Made by a program: the position numbers and the translations under genes | The notes under the pieces: generated by a model | What the model was told of the DNA's origin: nothing | The model's database searches: none | What the model saw: only the letters and a program-made list of their open reading frames with translations | Source: Ilyonectria destructans | Taxonomy: Eukaryota > Ascomycota > Sordariomycetes > Hypocreales > Nectriaceae | Assembly (NCBI GenBank): GCA_020740775.1 | Contig: JAHEWK010000001.1 | Location: forward strand, 6,076,001-6,140,000 | Length of the DNA stretch: 64,000 bases | Direction of reading: 5' to 3' | Shown here: positions 43,678 to 53,800 of the stretch, in pieces | Layout: each line of letters starts with the position of its first letter | Numbering within the stretch: position 1 is the stretch's first letter

Positions 43678-45524
43678 AGGTAGAAACTCTGTCCCGGCTT
43701 GGAGACTATGAACTCACAGCCCAGCTGCGCATCCTTCTCGTGGTCGAGCAACTCTTGCAGGATCGTTTCTCCTACTGGAGGCCCGTCTGATAGCTTGTCC
43801 TTGACGTGGATAATGACTACCTTGAGGCCCTCCAACTGTCTCTGTGGGCCGATAGTGGGGCTGAAACGGTCGGCTTCTCTTAATGAGAGCTCGGCGGTTG
43901 GGGTCGATAGGTGTGGCGTGTCCGAACCGACAATGAGCGCCCCTTCAGCCAACATGGAGGCCTTGATAGTCTTTGGAGAGACGGGGTCCTCCGGGGCCAG
44001 GCTTGGGTTGGAGGGTACCCGGCGAGGGGCCTCATCGGCAAGGCTGCCCATGCGCTTCCGTTTCTTCATGGCGCGCAGTTTGCGGGCGACCTCGACTTCG
44101 GCAGCCAAGGTTCGCAGCTCCTCAATGACAAAGACGGGCTTGAGGTGGCCAAAGAGTCGGTCGTTACACTGAGAGTCATCGTAGCTGCACTCGATGAAAA
44201 TGGCACGGAGGTTGCCAGCAGCAATCTTGGGGGCTGCTTCTTGCCAGATCTGCAGATTCCTGGGACTTAGAGAGATGCTGTCGGGCTCAACGTCGCCAAA
44301 TATTAGCACCTCGCGGTGATTGCCTTGCTCCTGGATAAAATATGCGCTCGAGTCGTAGACACATATCCTTTCCTGCTCTGCCTGAGGGGACCCTGGGCCA
44401 AATGTAGCTTGACTAAGCAGACTTGAAGTCCTTAGAGGTGCTTGCGTAGGGAAGTTGTATACATCGCGTCTCGGGGTTTGGCTGGATCCATCATGGCTGC
44501 CGAAGCGAGTTGATGCACTTGAAGCCGAGCCTCGATGACTGTGCCTCTCAATGCAGTGTCCATGACTTACGCTCCAAATTTTGATGAGAAGGCCATCGCA
44601 GATTTCAGAGTATCCTCTTCCTTCACCTTCGCCCAGCGCAGGGCTTCCACCTTCCACCAACCTCAGGTATGTCAGCAACCCGGCACCGTTGTTCTCGTCA
44701 CTCAAATTTGGCCAGATGACGTTATTGAAGATGTGTGTCTTGAGGGCCTGGATGGTGCTAGGAAGGGCGGCGACCTTTTTGGGACGGGTTCCGGGGAGGC
44801 CAGCGGTGTTGACGACGAAACCGGAGATGTGATCGAGGTGAGGATGGGTGATGAGGTAAGTATCCACGAGACTGCGGGTGATGTGGGCGGCGTTGGCCGA
44901 AGCGGTGGTAAAGGGGAGAGGGAGGCCGGCGAAGGGGCCAGTGGCGAGAGTGAATGGTGGTTCGGGGGTTTCTGATGGCATGGCGGCCTCGATGAGTCGA
45001 GTGATGGAGGAGAGGTGGACACCGGCATCGACGGCGATGATGGAGCCTCTGCGCCAATCCTGTTCAACGGAACGAACGAGGAAGGCAGTGGTATTTGACT
45101 CTTGAGGTCCACCACCGGAGCCCTAGAAGTGATTTGTTAGTGAAATGTCTTGTAGTCATGATGATTGTCATGGGAGTTGAATTAAGGTGGGGGCAAATGG
45201 TGAGACGGTGGACGTTGGCGCATGCACGATAACATCGCCAGATCCTCCTCATTCTGGCGTATGCGCTCAGTTTATGAAAGGGCTGTTCAGGGGTTGATCC
45301 AGTCCTTGGGTGATGTCATTCCCGACATTGCCTCCGATGCAATGTGTCATGCGCTTGTCATGCCTCATACGACGAAGGCCAGCCACATGTAAGAGGTAGT
45401 ACAAGACATACAATCGACGAGGCGCAGAAAATAAACCAAAAAATGGTGTGAGATGCGAAAAAGGAAACACTAGACTGACCAAGACAATCACCTGCAGCGC
45501 AGGCTTCATCTTATCGTCACACAT
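43674..45524 (-). CDS. PDE1: Low-affinity (class II) 3',5'-cyclic-nucleotide phosphodiesterase
   Basis: Pde1 hydrolyses cAMP to AMP and damps the cAMP/PKA pathway. Two exons, 45480-45524 and 43674-45122, give 497 aa. The first exon encodes MCDDKMKPALQVIVL, which splices to GSGGGPQESNTTAFLVRS, the conserved class-II opening. The metal-binding signature ITHPHLDHISGF falls at about residues 107-118 (H108, H110, D112, H113). Later blocks VSHGHCIE, SSAYFI, LIFGDVEPD and AIFIECSYDDSQ are also characteristic. Residues ~330-390 are a fungal insertion with basic and Ser/Pro-rich sequence (KKRKRMG). The intron (45123-45479, 357 nt) is far longer than others in the window. The next minus-strand ORF begins at or next to its stop codon. 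Confidence 0.93.
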
Positions 45525-45896
45525 GGCCGAAAGAAGTTGGTGGTTGTTGCGACACTGTGGACGGTGAGCTGGCGGTTTATCCTGGACGGTGGTTGGCCTC
45601 GGTCAACGAGGTGCCGAGGTGCAGATGAGCCGCAGGCGGTGGCTTTTATGGTGCAGATGGTTCAGATGGCGTTGACGTCGTTGCCTCAAGGGCAATTCGT
45701 CCGGGTGCGGAGCGAAAAAGGGAATCTCCAACGGCGACATGCAGGTGCGGGATGTCGTTGGGCTCTCCACAAAGCCGGATTGGGGAATTGACGTCGTGGT
45801 AGTGGTGTAGTGGTGTAGTGATTGGCGGTGGTAGTAGTGGTGCTGTAGTGCTGTGGTGGTCGGGTTACGGGTGAAATGCGTGTGTGCGGCGAACCC

Positions 45897-45942
45897 GATG
45901 CGAGGTGATGCGAGGTGATGTGATGTGATGCGATGTGATGCG
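45897..45942. repeat. Imperfect GATG-based tandem repeat
   Basis: Nine or so copies of a five- or ten-base unit (gatgc/gatgt with aggt or gatgt spacers) lie about 370-420 bp upstream of the PDE1 start codon. Confidence 0.75.
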
Positions 45943-47256
45943 TTACGATACGGTGCAATACCCGACAGGCTGGACGGGATGACGGAGTGAGTGTATTCGA
46001 CGGGAATGGTTCGAGGTTGGCTGCGGCACGTGATGGAGCGCGATACAGAATAACGAGATGACGGGACGACGGGATGAGGCGCGAACACGAACAGAAGTCG
46101 AAATGAAAGTCCGGGACAGGAAGTTTTGAAACCTTGAGGTTGAAGATTGCTGGATGCCGACTGTGGGCTATTGGCTTTTGTCGTTCTGGATGCAGTGCGT
46201 GCAGCGAATCCGGGGTGCGTGCCAAGCAACAAAGAAGAGCTGGACTGTGCTGCGTATGCACCCTGTGTGTGGGTGTGGGCAGGGAGCCGGATTGAAACGA
46301 AACAAGTAGCGACGAGACAGGAATGAGCCAAGTTAACTTGGGAGCTCGAGCCGCGTCCGTTTCGATGGTCGGATCTTAGCAGCGATCGGTACGGAGCACG
46401 GAGGAGGTGGTGGTGTGGATATACGCCCGGCCGGTGAAGCAAATGTACAGCCCCCCCAGGCTAAACCAAGGGCAGGTACCGAGTGCGTACCGTAGCAAGA
46501 AGTAATAAAACGGCCGGGGGACGGTGAGCGAGGCTTCTCCGTGGACAGGCAAAGGGCGAGAAATTCCCCGAGATAAGCAGCAAGACGAAGATGGTCTTTG
46601 CTTCGGATGGACTGCCGGGTTGACTAGGTAGGAGACGAGGGGGGAGTGAAGATGAAGCTGGAGGTGAAGGTGAAAGTGAGAGTGACAAGACAATGGCCCC
46701 GGGATTCCGGCTTCTTTTTGTAACTCCCGTCGTCTTTCTCGCGCAGCTTCGCACAGCTTCGCACATGGCCGACGCAGTCCAGCAAAGCAAGCAAGCAGCT
46801 CGCCTGCCTCTGCTTGTGCCTCCCTCTGCCTCTATCATCCCTACCCCGTCCGTTCTCTGTCTCCTCTCTTCGCCCAAAGCAAAAGCCCGCGACCCCAAAG
46901 AACCAAAAGCGCCCCCGGTCTGTTCGGGGCTGGCCCGCCCTTGGACAGGCCTGAGCTCCCAGGCCGCAGAGCTGCCCTAGCGTAGCGCTCCTTCTGCCAG
47001 TTAGCGCCCCTGTTCGCGCCCCATTGTCATCGGCGTTGCCGTGAGCCAAGTGTGAGCCAAGTGTGAGCTATTGTGGAGTGTGAGCCATCCGGACTGCAGA
47101 TCCTGGCCACTTAGCACAAGCTCCAGAAGCTTGACTTTCTGGTCTGCATCTGCAGCTACATCCGCATCTGCATCTGCATGGGTCGTTAGTAGTTGGTCGT
47201 GGCTCCTTCGCCGCGCCGGGAGAGCGTCCCTCCCAATCGACTAGAGTGAGTCCGTC

Positions 47257-47290
47257 TGTCTGTTTGTCTGTCTGTCTGTCTCCCTGTCTG
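47257..47290. repeat. (GTCT)n tetranucleotide microsatellite
   Basis: Seven to eight gtct/tgtc units with two substitutions, in the intergenic region. Confidence 0.8.
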
Positions 47291-48200
47291 AGCTAAAGCC
47301 CTCTTCCCGCCAGCCCGCCGCCTGCCAGCCCTGCAGCCGTCCGTGGCTCGGCCAGCTTAGTCTTGAGTCTCTCGACATCGTAAGTGGGTTCTGCGTCTTG
47401 CTGCCTTCCTAGACGGTACCGGGTGGATAACAGCTGGTTGCCTCGGCGCATGAAAACGGCAACGGCCACGGCTTGCCTCCGCCCTGAGTCTCATTCCTTT
47501 GTGGCGGTTCGTCCTGACATGCGTTTGCTCCTGAGGCTGACATCCCGATATGCAGGCTTGCATGGGAGGTGAGGTGCATGTTGAGGGGCTGGCTGGTCCA
47601 AGACCCCGTCATACACGTCACCTTGTTGTTCCCGCCCACGCATAACCAGTCACTTTTTTCACGTTGCACCAAGAACACGCATGCATTGTTGATTTGGAAT
47701 TTATTACGAGTATTGCTGTTCGCTTACAGGTACAAGCTCCTTCACTAAAGCCCCAGCTTGACCAAGAAACCTACCATGGGCATGATCAAAGAGTATATCA
47801 TGATTATCGTAGGATTGAGGATGGAGTTATGTGTGCGAATAGAAATATTCTTAATTATTTGCTGGTTGATGCCTGCATCTCTAAATAGCCCAGCCTTTGT
47901 TGTCCCATCTGGCCATTGAGCCATTGATGCCAAGACAACTCTACCCAACTCTAGATACCGTTCTAACAAAGAAAGACAACCGCTAGTGCTCGGTATGGCA
48001 TGCTAGAATTCGAAAATTTGACCAAGAATGAAGCTAGAAGAAGAACAAAACTGTCAAGAAACACAAACGTATCGGCTAACTCAGTTCGTGGAGGGTGTCC
48101 AGGCCAGCTGAGCAAAGAGACGGGGAGAGCAAACCAAGACCTGCAACAACTCGCGGCACTTGTCCTGGCAAAGACACTTGTCTTTTGGAACCGTCGACCT

Positions 48201-50270
48201 CTAGGCGAGGATTCCACGCTGGAGCCTCCTAGGGTTATCCCCGCTGCAGTACGTCCGGCGGCGGCAGCCAAGTTCGCCCGCGCGTCTTTTCAGCATCTCC
48301 TTGAACTTTAGTAGGCCCTCTTCTGCCTCCTCCCCCCCGCCGATACGAACACGCTTGTGCGCTCGCTTGTATGTTCGTGGGCTGGCGAACTCGTCACCTG
48401 CATCGGGCGAACAGTCACAGTCAGAGTCAGAGTCGTCGTCTTCGCCGTCGTTTCGCGCCCGCTTCTTGTCGACGAGCTCATTGCCTCTGACATCTGGGCC
48501 AGAGCTGACGTCTGCGCCGGGCGCAGGTGCAGGTGGTGGGGGCATCAACTGGCGGTCCTCTGGGTAGGTTGCTTGAGCTAGGAGCTGCAGCGAGGGTGCC
48601 GAGATCGCCTCGACGTTCGCCCCCTGGGCCATTCGTGCAGCAATATTGTTGACAAAGATGTTGGAGTTTGTGGGGATCCCGTGTGCCAACATCATTTCCT
48701 TGGTTATTTGCTTTTCCAGCCGCTTTTGCTCTCTCTCCTTGTTGTTTTCGGAGACCCATAAGCCCAGGTTTCCTTTGTGGCAGTCAGCCGTCTTTTTTAC
48801 CTTTGTCAACTTGTTGTTGAAGCGCTTGTCCCGTGTCATCTGGCGAGTAACCGATTGACATGTTAGGTGATGACTGGAGAGTGCGAACGAAAGCGACTCT
48901 TCGTGAAGACGAGGCATCACCTGTGGACCTATCTCCAACTGCCTGTCGATCCAAGGCACGAGGCTCTGCAGAACGATATTCGCGTCCGGGTGTCGGTTTA
49001 ATGCCATGGGGTTCCTATGCTCTCTGGGGAGTGCTCGGATGTCTGCGCGGAGAACATTGGCCCTCCAATATTCCGCAGCGTCGAAGCACTGCTCAAAGCA
49101 CCAGAGGTGCATTGCTCCAGCAATATGGAAGGGGTCTTTGTCGCCATTTGTGGTGAGCTTGGAGTATTCGTCAAAGACCACACGATGCCAGCCCGGGCCG
49201 ATATTCTTGCTTGGAACCGGACATTCACTCCAACGGCACGAATGATCTCGACCGTTGATTCGTGCGTTGCACTGTGCCGGGTGATGCTGAAGCCAGAGAC
49301 GCAGTTGTCGGGGGCAATATTGGAAGTAATTGCGCAGTTGGTCTGCATTGAACGTTAGGCCACTAGTCAAGTGACCACGCGCGTCATAGGAGAAGGTAGT
49401 ATCCCCAAAGTCCCACGGTAGGGGCAATTCCACTGGTTTTGTGTAGAACTTGGACGGGTCGGCGATGTTGAGCTGTCTTGCCTTGTCTCCGCGCACATAG
49501 CTGATTTTGTCACCTGGGTTAACGTCACTGTTGTTTTCATTGTCCAAGGTCTCTGAGCCAGAATCATAATTAGCACTGGAAACACTTCTGCCAGTAATTG
49601 GGGGATAGTTCCAATCGGGTTGCGCCACTCCATAGAGCAGGCGCGGGGTATTGTCCGGGAATCGATTCGGCTGAGGAACTTGGCCAATATGGTTGTTCCA
49701 TATATTCTGGTGTTGAACAAAGCCATTGGGATACCGGTTGTCGAGTTGCGAGGGTTGTGGCCAAGGGTTAGCGCTGGTGAAGTTCTGCCGTGGGGGGTAG
49801 GGATTTTCCGCCGTTGGGTAGAAGCCATTGACCGCTTCATAATTCACAGGGAGAACCCCCGATTGGTTGGGCACAGGGAGAGCAAGTCCCGGGTGTGTCT
49901 TAGTTGGAGGTGCTGGTGTTAGAGAATCGGACAGAAAAGCATCAATGTCCACCAAGGATCCGCCCGGCGAAAGTCCCGAAGGCTGTTCCTGCTGAGGCAT
50001 CATAAAATTATCCAGGTCTGGGAACTGGGTGGTGCGATTGCCAGTAGGTGCTCCGTCGATATGGTCGGTAGGTGCTCCGTCGTTATCGGGAGGTGTATTA
50101 AATTTGATACTGAAGTCGAAATCATTTCCCGAGATATCGCTGTGGCTCAGCATCCCGGCGTTGGCCGCCGCAGCGCTACCCGGTAGGTACGGAGTCGCGT
50201 CCATCTCGGGAACAGTCGTGGTGGGACCCGGAAGTTGACAGCTGGTTGTTCGGTTGTGGATGGTGTTCAA
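48201..50270 (-). CDS. Uncharacterised fungal protein with a Cys/His/Trp-rich core
   Basis: A single open frame of 689 codons from ATG 50270 (a second ATG, MDATPYLP, lies 22 codons in). The N-terminal ~270 residues are disordered and rich in Pro/Asn/Gln. The centre (~310-470) is compact: QYCPRQLRLWLQHHPAQCN, HSCRWSECPVPSK, GWHRVVFDEYSKL, DPFHIAGAMHLWCFEQCFD and REHRNPMALNRH. The spacing of Cys and His suggests metal binding, but I do not recognise a named zinc finger. I recall similar proteins as multi-copy 'hypothetical' families in Sordariomycetes; that recall is not checked. The tail is acidic (DGEDDDSDSDCDCSPD) followed by a basic segment (KRAHKRVRIGGG), so nuclear location is possible. 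Real coding is likely; function unknown. Confidence 0.7.
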   Translation of the reverse strand: MNTIHNRTTSCQLPGPTTTVPEMDATPYLPGSAAAANAGMLSHSDISGNDFDFSIKFNTPPDNDGAPTDHIDGAPTGNRTTQFPDLDNFMMPQQEQPSGLSPGGSLVDIDAFLSDSLTPAPPTKTHPGLALPVPNQSGVLPVNYEAVNGFYPTAENPYPPRQNFTSANPWPQPSQLDNRYPNGFVQHQNIWNNHIGQVPQPNRFPDNTPRLLYGVAQPDWNYPPITGRSVSSANYDSGSETLDNENNSDVNPGDKISYVRGDKARQLNIADPSKFYTKPVELPLPWDFGDTTFSYDARGHLTSGLTFNADQLRNYFQYCPRQLRLWLQHHPAQCNARINGRDHSCRWSECPVPSKNIGPGWHRVVFDEYSKLTTNGDKDPFHIAGAMHLWCFEQCFDAAEYWRANVLRADIRALPREHRNPMALNRHPDANIVLQSLVPWIDRQLEIGPQVMPRLHEESLSFALSSHHLTCQSVTRQMTRDKRFNNKLTKVKKTADCHKGNLGLWVSENNKEREQKRLEKQITKEMMLAHGIPTNSNIFVNNIAARMAQGANVEAISAPSLQLLAQATYPEDRQLMPPPPAPAPGADVSSGPDVRGNELVDKKRARNDGEDDDSDSDCDCSPDAGDEFASPRTYKRAHKRVRIGGGEEAEEGLLKFKEMLKRRAGELGCRRRTYCSGDNPRRLQRGILA

Positions 50271-52024
50271 AAGGCTAGATAGTTTGTGCTTTCTTAACCC
50301 AAACGAATGAAATCCGAACAGCCTAAGAGCAGCCTGGTAAGATTTATACTACTCCGCTGGACATGGGATGGATCCAAGTCTACACACTGCCGAGTTTACG
50401 GCTTTGTTCCTGGGACGCTTTGGATACCGAACAAAGCGACATGTTAAGACGAGCAACGGTATGTTCATCATTGGGATAACTATGGAACACTAATTTGTTA
50501 CAAAGAATATGAGACTGATTGGGCTTTGTTCAGGAAAATACTGAACAAGGAACATATATTTGGACGGCCTGAAACGTCAAATGAGCACATTGAACGAGCA
50601 CTAAGGGTTCCTGGTCGCTTGTCAGTGACCGTAGTAGAAAGTAGGGAGATTCAACAAGAGATGAATGGTGGCGGGTTTGTATCAGGAAAAAAAACATTGT
50701 TTTCGACAGCAAGTGTTCAGAACAGGTCTGTGTTATGTGTCTCTCATCATGCAAACAGGTGGCTGAGGCTGGAGTTGGAAAATAAACGACTTACCATTGT
50801 GATTCTGCGGACCAGTGTTCGACCTGGGCTTGTTGATTCTTGGTTAGAGACGTCGGGATAGCATCGAATCCCAATGCACACAAGAGTGAAGACCGATCCA
50901 ACTGAACGAGAGCGTGAGCTCAGAGACCAGACGTTGGCTCATCTGTGTTTCGCAGAGTTGAGATCATTGTGATAGCAGTAGTATGCTGCCATTCTTCTCG
51001 TTGCCTGTGTGGAAATGGTGAAAGGGGAATGAAAATCTTAAGAGTATCGTAAAGTTGACCAGGAAGAAAAAAAGTGGACACGGAACTCGGGGCAGCAGTC
51101 TCCGGGCTCAGTGCCAAACGCTGCCTTACATAAGAACAATCGGAGTCTTTGTGACACCCCTGTCAGATCCTGTCGCAGTCGGAGAATACAGAGTGTATCC
51201 AATCTTGAATTTTGTCGCCAGGAATTTCTCTGGAGCCTCGTAAACCAGTTTTAGAAACCAAATTAATTTAGAATGCAGTAGCTGAAGCGTTGATCCGACG
51301 CACCAACCCGTCTAAACCTTGTTGATGCTCGGTGGCAAAGAGCTCGACATTGAATATTTCCCGAACAGGCCTGTGGCTGAGGAATGGCTGCACCTCCGGG
51401 GGGTCGCCAACGCGAATTCGGGTGATAGACTTGGGACAAAAATATCCCGTTCATGCCCGGAGTTGCCAGTCTGGGAATAGCGGCCGTTGAGAGTGCAATC
51501 AAGCGATGATCATGTGCATGGAGAGTTGAGGATAACTAACCCCTAATATCTTGAGTAACAAGACCACGAGGCTTGATCTATACTTCAGGCAACGCTCAGC
51601 GGCTCAGTCGCTTTGCAAGTGATGTTTATGCCCTGAAGAGCCCCGAGAAGGGCGCAAATCAGGGAGCACGGATAGTAACCTTCAGGGCCTCTGAGCCGTG
51701 CAACCAAAGCCGCTGCGAACACACCTCTGTGTTCCATGGACAAGTCACCCAGCCCAACCAACTGTAGGTGACCTGATACACCTGATCGCGCGAGCCTGAT
51801 GAGGGCTGAGTTTCGGAGCCAATAATCGCAATTAGAAATTGAAATGCGGACATGATGGCTGCGACCTTTATAATGATACATACTAGTAGAGGCGCTGAAG
51901 GTGGTGAAAAGAGTCTCCGCACATTGAAAGGTCGAAGTTGACTCATATATAATAAAGTTAATATAACTACAGAAGAATATTACATGTCTTTCCAAGTTTT
52001 TAACATAACATGGCCCCTGTTGAC
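50271..52024. other. Intergenic region with one orphan coding-like segment
   Basis: No complete gene is recognised in this 1.75-kb stretch. The part 51268-51453 on the minus strand reads like protein (see separate entry). The remainder is AT-rich, especially 51950-52020, with overlapping short frames. Confidence 0.45.
51268..51453 (-). pseudogene. Orphan coding-like fragment, possibly a last exon or gene remnant
   Basis: A minus-strand frame of about 61 codons, with no ATG, opens after a TGA and ends at TAA (51268-51270). Its sequence looks natural: VGDPPEVQPFLSHRPVREI, then FNVELFATEHQQGLDGLVRR, then INASATAF at the end. I do not recognise a family. Just upstream, a different frame also looks protein-like (LNGRYSQTGNSGHERDIFV), which suggests a frameshift or a missing splice junction. 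Either a decayed gene or the terminal exon of one whose 5' part I failed to find. Confidence 0.3.
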
Positions 52025-53800
52025 TTAATACGCCGCTCTGCATCGTCCACCGCCAGAACAGACAGGAGGATTCGAGCTGGGATACTTCGTCTCTCTAACT
52101 ACAACCGTTCGTGTACTGGTAACAACATCGCCACACAAGGTCGTTGTGATGTTGTCGGTCTGAGTAGTATAGACGGTCTCAGTGGCGGGTGCTGGAGTCA
52201 CATTGATAGTGACGGTAGCAGGAGTAGGCGCAATTGTGACGGTGGTGTCTTCGAAGATTGTGCGTGTCGATGTAGTCGTGGTTGTTGATGTTGTAGTAGA
52301 TCGATCAGCCGTGACCGTAATCGTCTCTGTGGTGGTGGGTGTAGTTGTGACCGTGGCTTCCACGTCAGAGCAGACCGTGGTAGTAAGGACATCGGGGAAT
52401 TCAGTCGAGATGTCAGTGACCGTGCTGGTCTCGTATGCAGTTGAGACTGATGTAACAGTGACCGTAGGAGTAGCAGCGGTATCAACCTCGGTCTCGGTGT
52501 TTGTAATCGTCTGCGTCTCTGTGTCCGAGTCGTAGCTGCAAGTTGTAGTTGTTGCTGGGTCAGGGGTGATGGTGTCAACTTCAGTCGAGACAACTGTAGC
52601 TCCAAGGTTCACGGTAGATGTGACAGTGGTCAGTGCTGTGATGGTGCCACTAGCAATTGTTGTTGTTGCGGCTGCATTGCAGTTCAGCGTACCCAGAGCA
52701 CGCTTCTTGATCCCGCCCGATTGCTCACCAGGGACACAGAACCGGGACACGGTCGAAGTGGTCATGACAGTCTCGGTGAGAGTGCGAGGAGCGTCTGTTG
52801 TAGTGAAAACACTGGTGACGGTGCCAGCTAGCAGAGTCTCAGTTGTGGTCGATCTGTCAGCGTAGACCGTAACCTCCTCGGGGTCGTCTCGAATAGTTTG
52901 AGTCAAGTACTCGGTGGTAGAGGCACACTCGCTGACGGTCTCGATGTATGTTGACGGATCGGGAGTCGTTGTGCTTGTGAGGGACTCGGTACTCTCGGGA
53001 GCAGCCTCGGTCAGGGTTCCAGTGGTGCAGAGACTGGTCGATGTTTCTTGTGCAACGCTCGAAGTGGATGTCGTAGTTTCTGTACTAGTTTCCGTGACGC
53101 TCTCGGTGTACGTAGAAATTTCGGCGTCGGGCGTAGTAGTGGTAGTTGATGTCTCCGTATCAGTCTGGGTTTCGGTCACTGTCCCGTCGACACAGCGGCT
53201 GCTCGTTGTTACGAGGGCCAGTGTTGAGGACGTTGTAACAGTGTTGGTTATGTCGCTCGATATACTCAGCGTAGCAGTGGCTGTTTGTGTGGCTGTTGCT
53301 AGTGAATACACAGTGCTCTGAGTATTCACTCCAAAACTGATTATTTGAGTCGTTGTCGTTGCCAGGGCAGCTCGAACTCCTAAATGGGTAACGGTCACTG
53401 AAGAGCCGGCCTTGAAACGTGAGGTCAAAACCAAGAATGTGAGTGTGACGGTTTGAAGCGAGTTCGGTACTACAGTCGATCCCAGCTGTGGAAGTTGGCC
53501 TGTGGTGGTCGAAACAACACCATTGGTCATAGTGAACGCAACGTTTGCTTTCTCAACCTCCTGATAGCAGGGACTAAATGCCCTCTGTTAGTCTGTAGGT
53601 CTCCCGATTAGAAGGTGTAGGACTCACCAAACAACAAATGAGATCGCAAAAAGGTCTGAACCAAGGGGACTGAACACACAAGCTCCATCCTGACTTTGGG
53701 CGTATGATGGAATCAAGGTGTCACATGCGTATTGACCACAGTCAGCGGCCGCAAGACCCAAAAGACATGCCCAAAGGGCGAAAAGGTATGAAGCAATCAT
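52025..53800 (-). CDS. Secreted Ser/Thr-rich protein with internal Kex2-type site
   Basis: Two exons, 53628-53800 and 52025-53582 (45-nt intron ending ctaacagag), give 576 aa. The protein opens with a clear signal peptide (MIASYLFALWACLLGLAAA). A short Cys-bearing folded part follows (CGQYACDTLIPSYAQ, DGACVFSPLGSDL and, across the splice, WAFSPCYQEVEKANVAF). From ~residue 100 it is dominated by Thr/Ser/Val/Glu in short recurring units (TETST, TTTTTPD, SVTETST) punctuated by single Cys residues, as in heavily O-mannosylated cell-wall proteins. A GGIKKR|ALG site at about residue 352 fits Kex2 cleavage in the Golgi. The C terminus (CSGGGRCRAAY) has no hydrophobic GPI tail, so release into the wall or medium is more likely than membrane anchoring. 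No domain is recognised. Confidence 0.75.

Larger units (their letters stand above)
45525..48200. other. 2.7-kb intergenic region with several short tandem repeats
   Basis: This lies upstream of PDE1 and downstream of the 48201-50270 gene. It contains a gtggtagtg-type repeat (45797-45860), a gatgcgaggt/gatgtgatgt repeat (about 45897-45942), three copies of gtgtgagcc(aa) (47041-47070), a ctgcat/ccgcat hexamer repeat (47147-47180) and a gtct/tgtctg repeat (47257-47290). Long minus-strand frames such as 45603-46442 are His/Ser/Arg-rich translations of these repeats, not recognisable proteins. No gene is supported. Confidence 0.5.

Noticed and set aside
45603..46442. 279-codon minus-strand His/Ser/Thr-rich frame upstream of PDE1
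   Set aside because: It is largely the translation of GATG/GTGGTA tandem repeats and has no recognisable domain.
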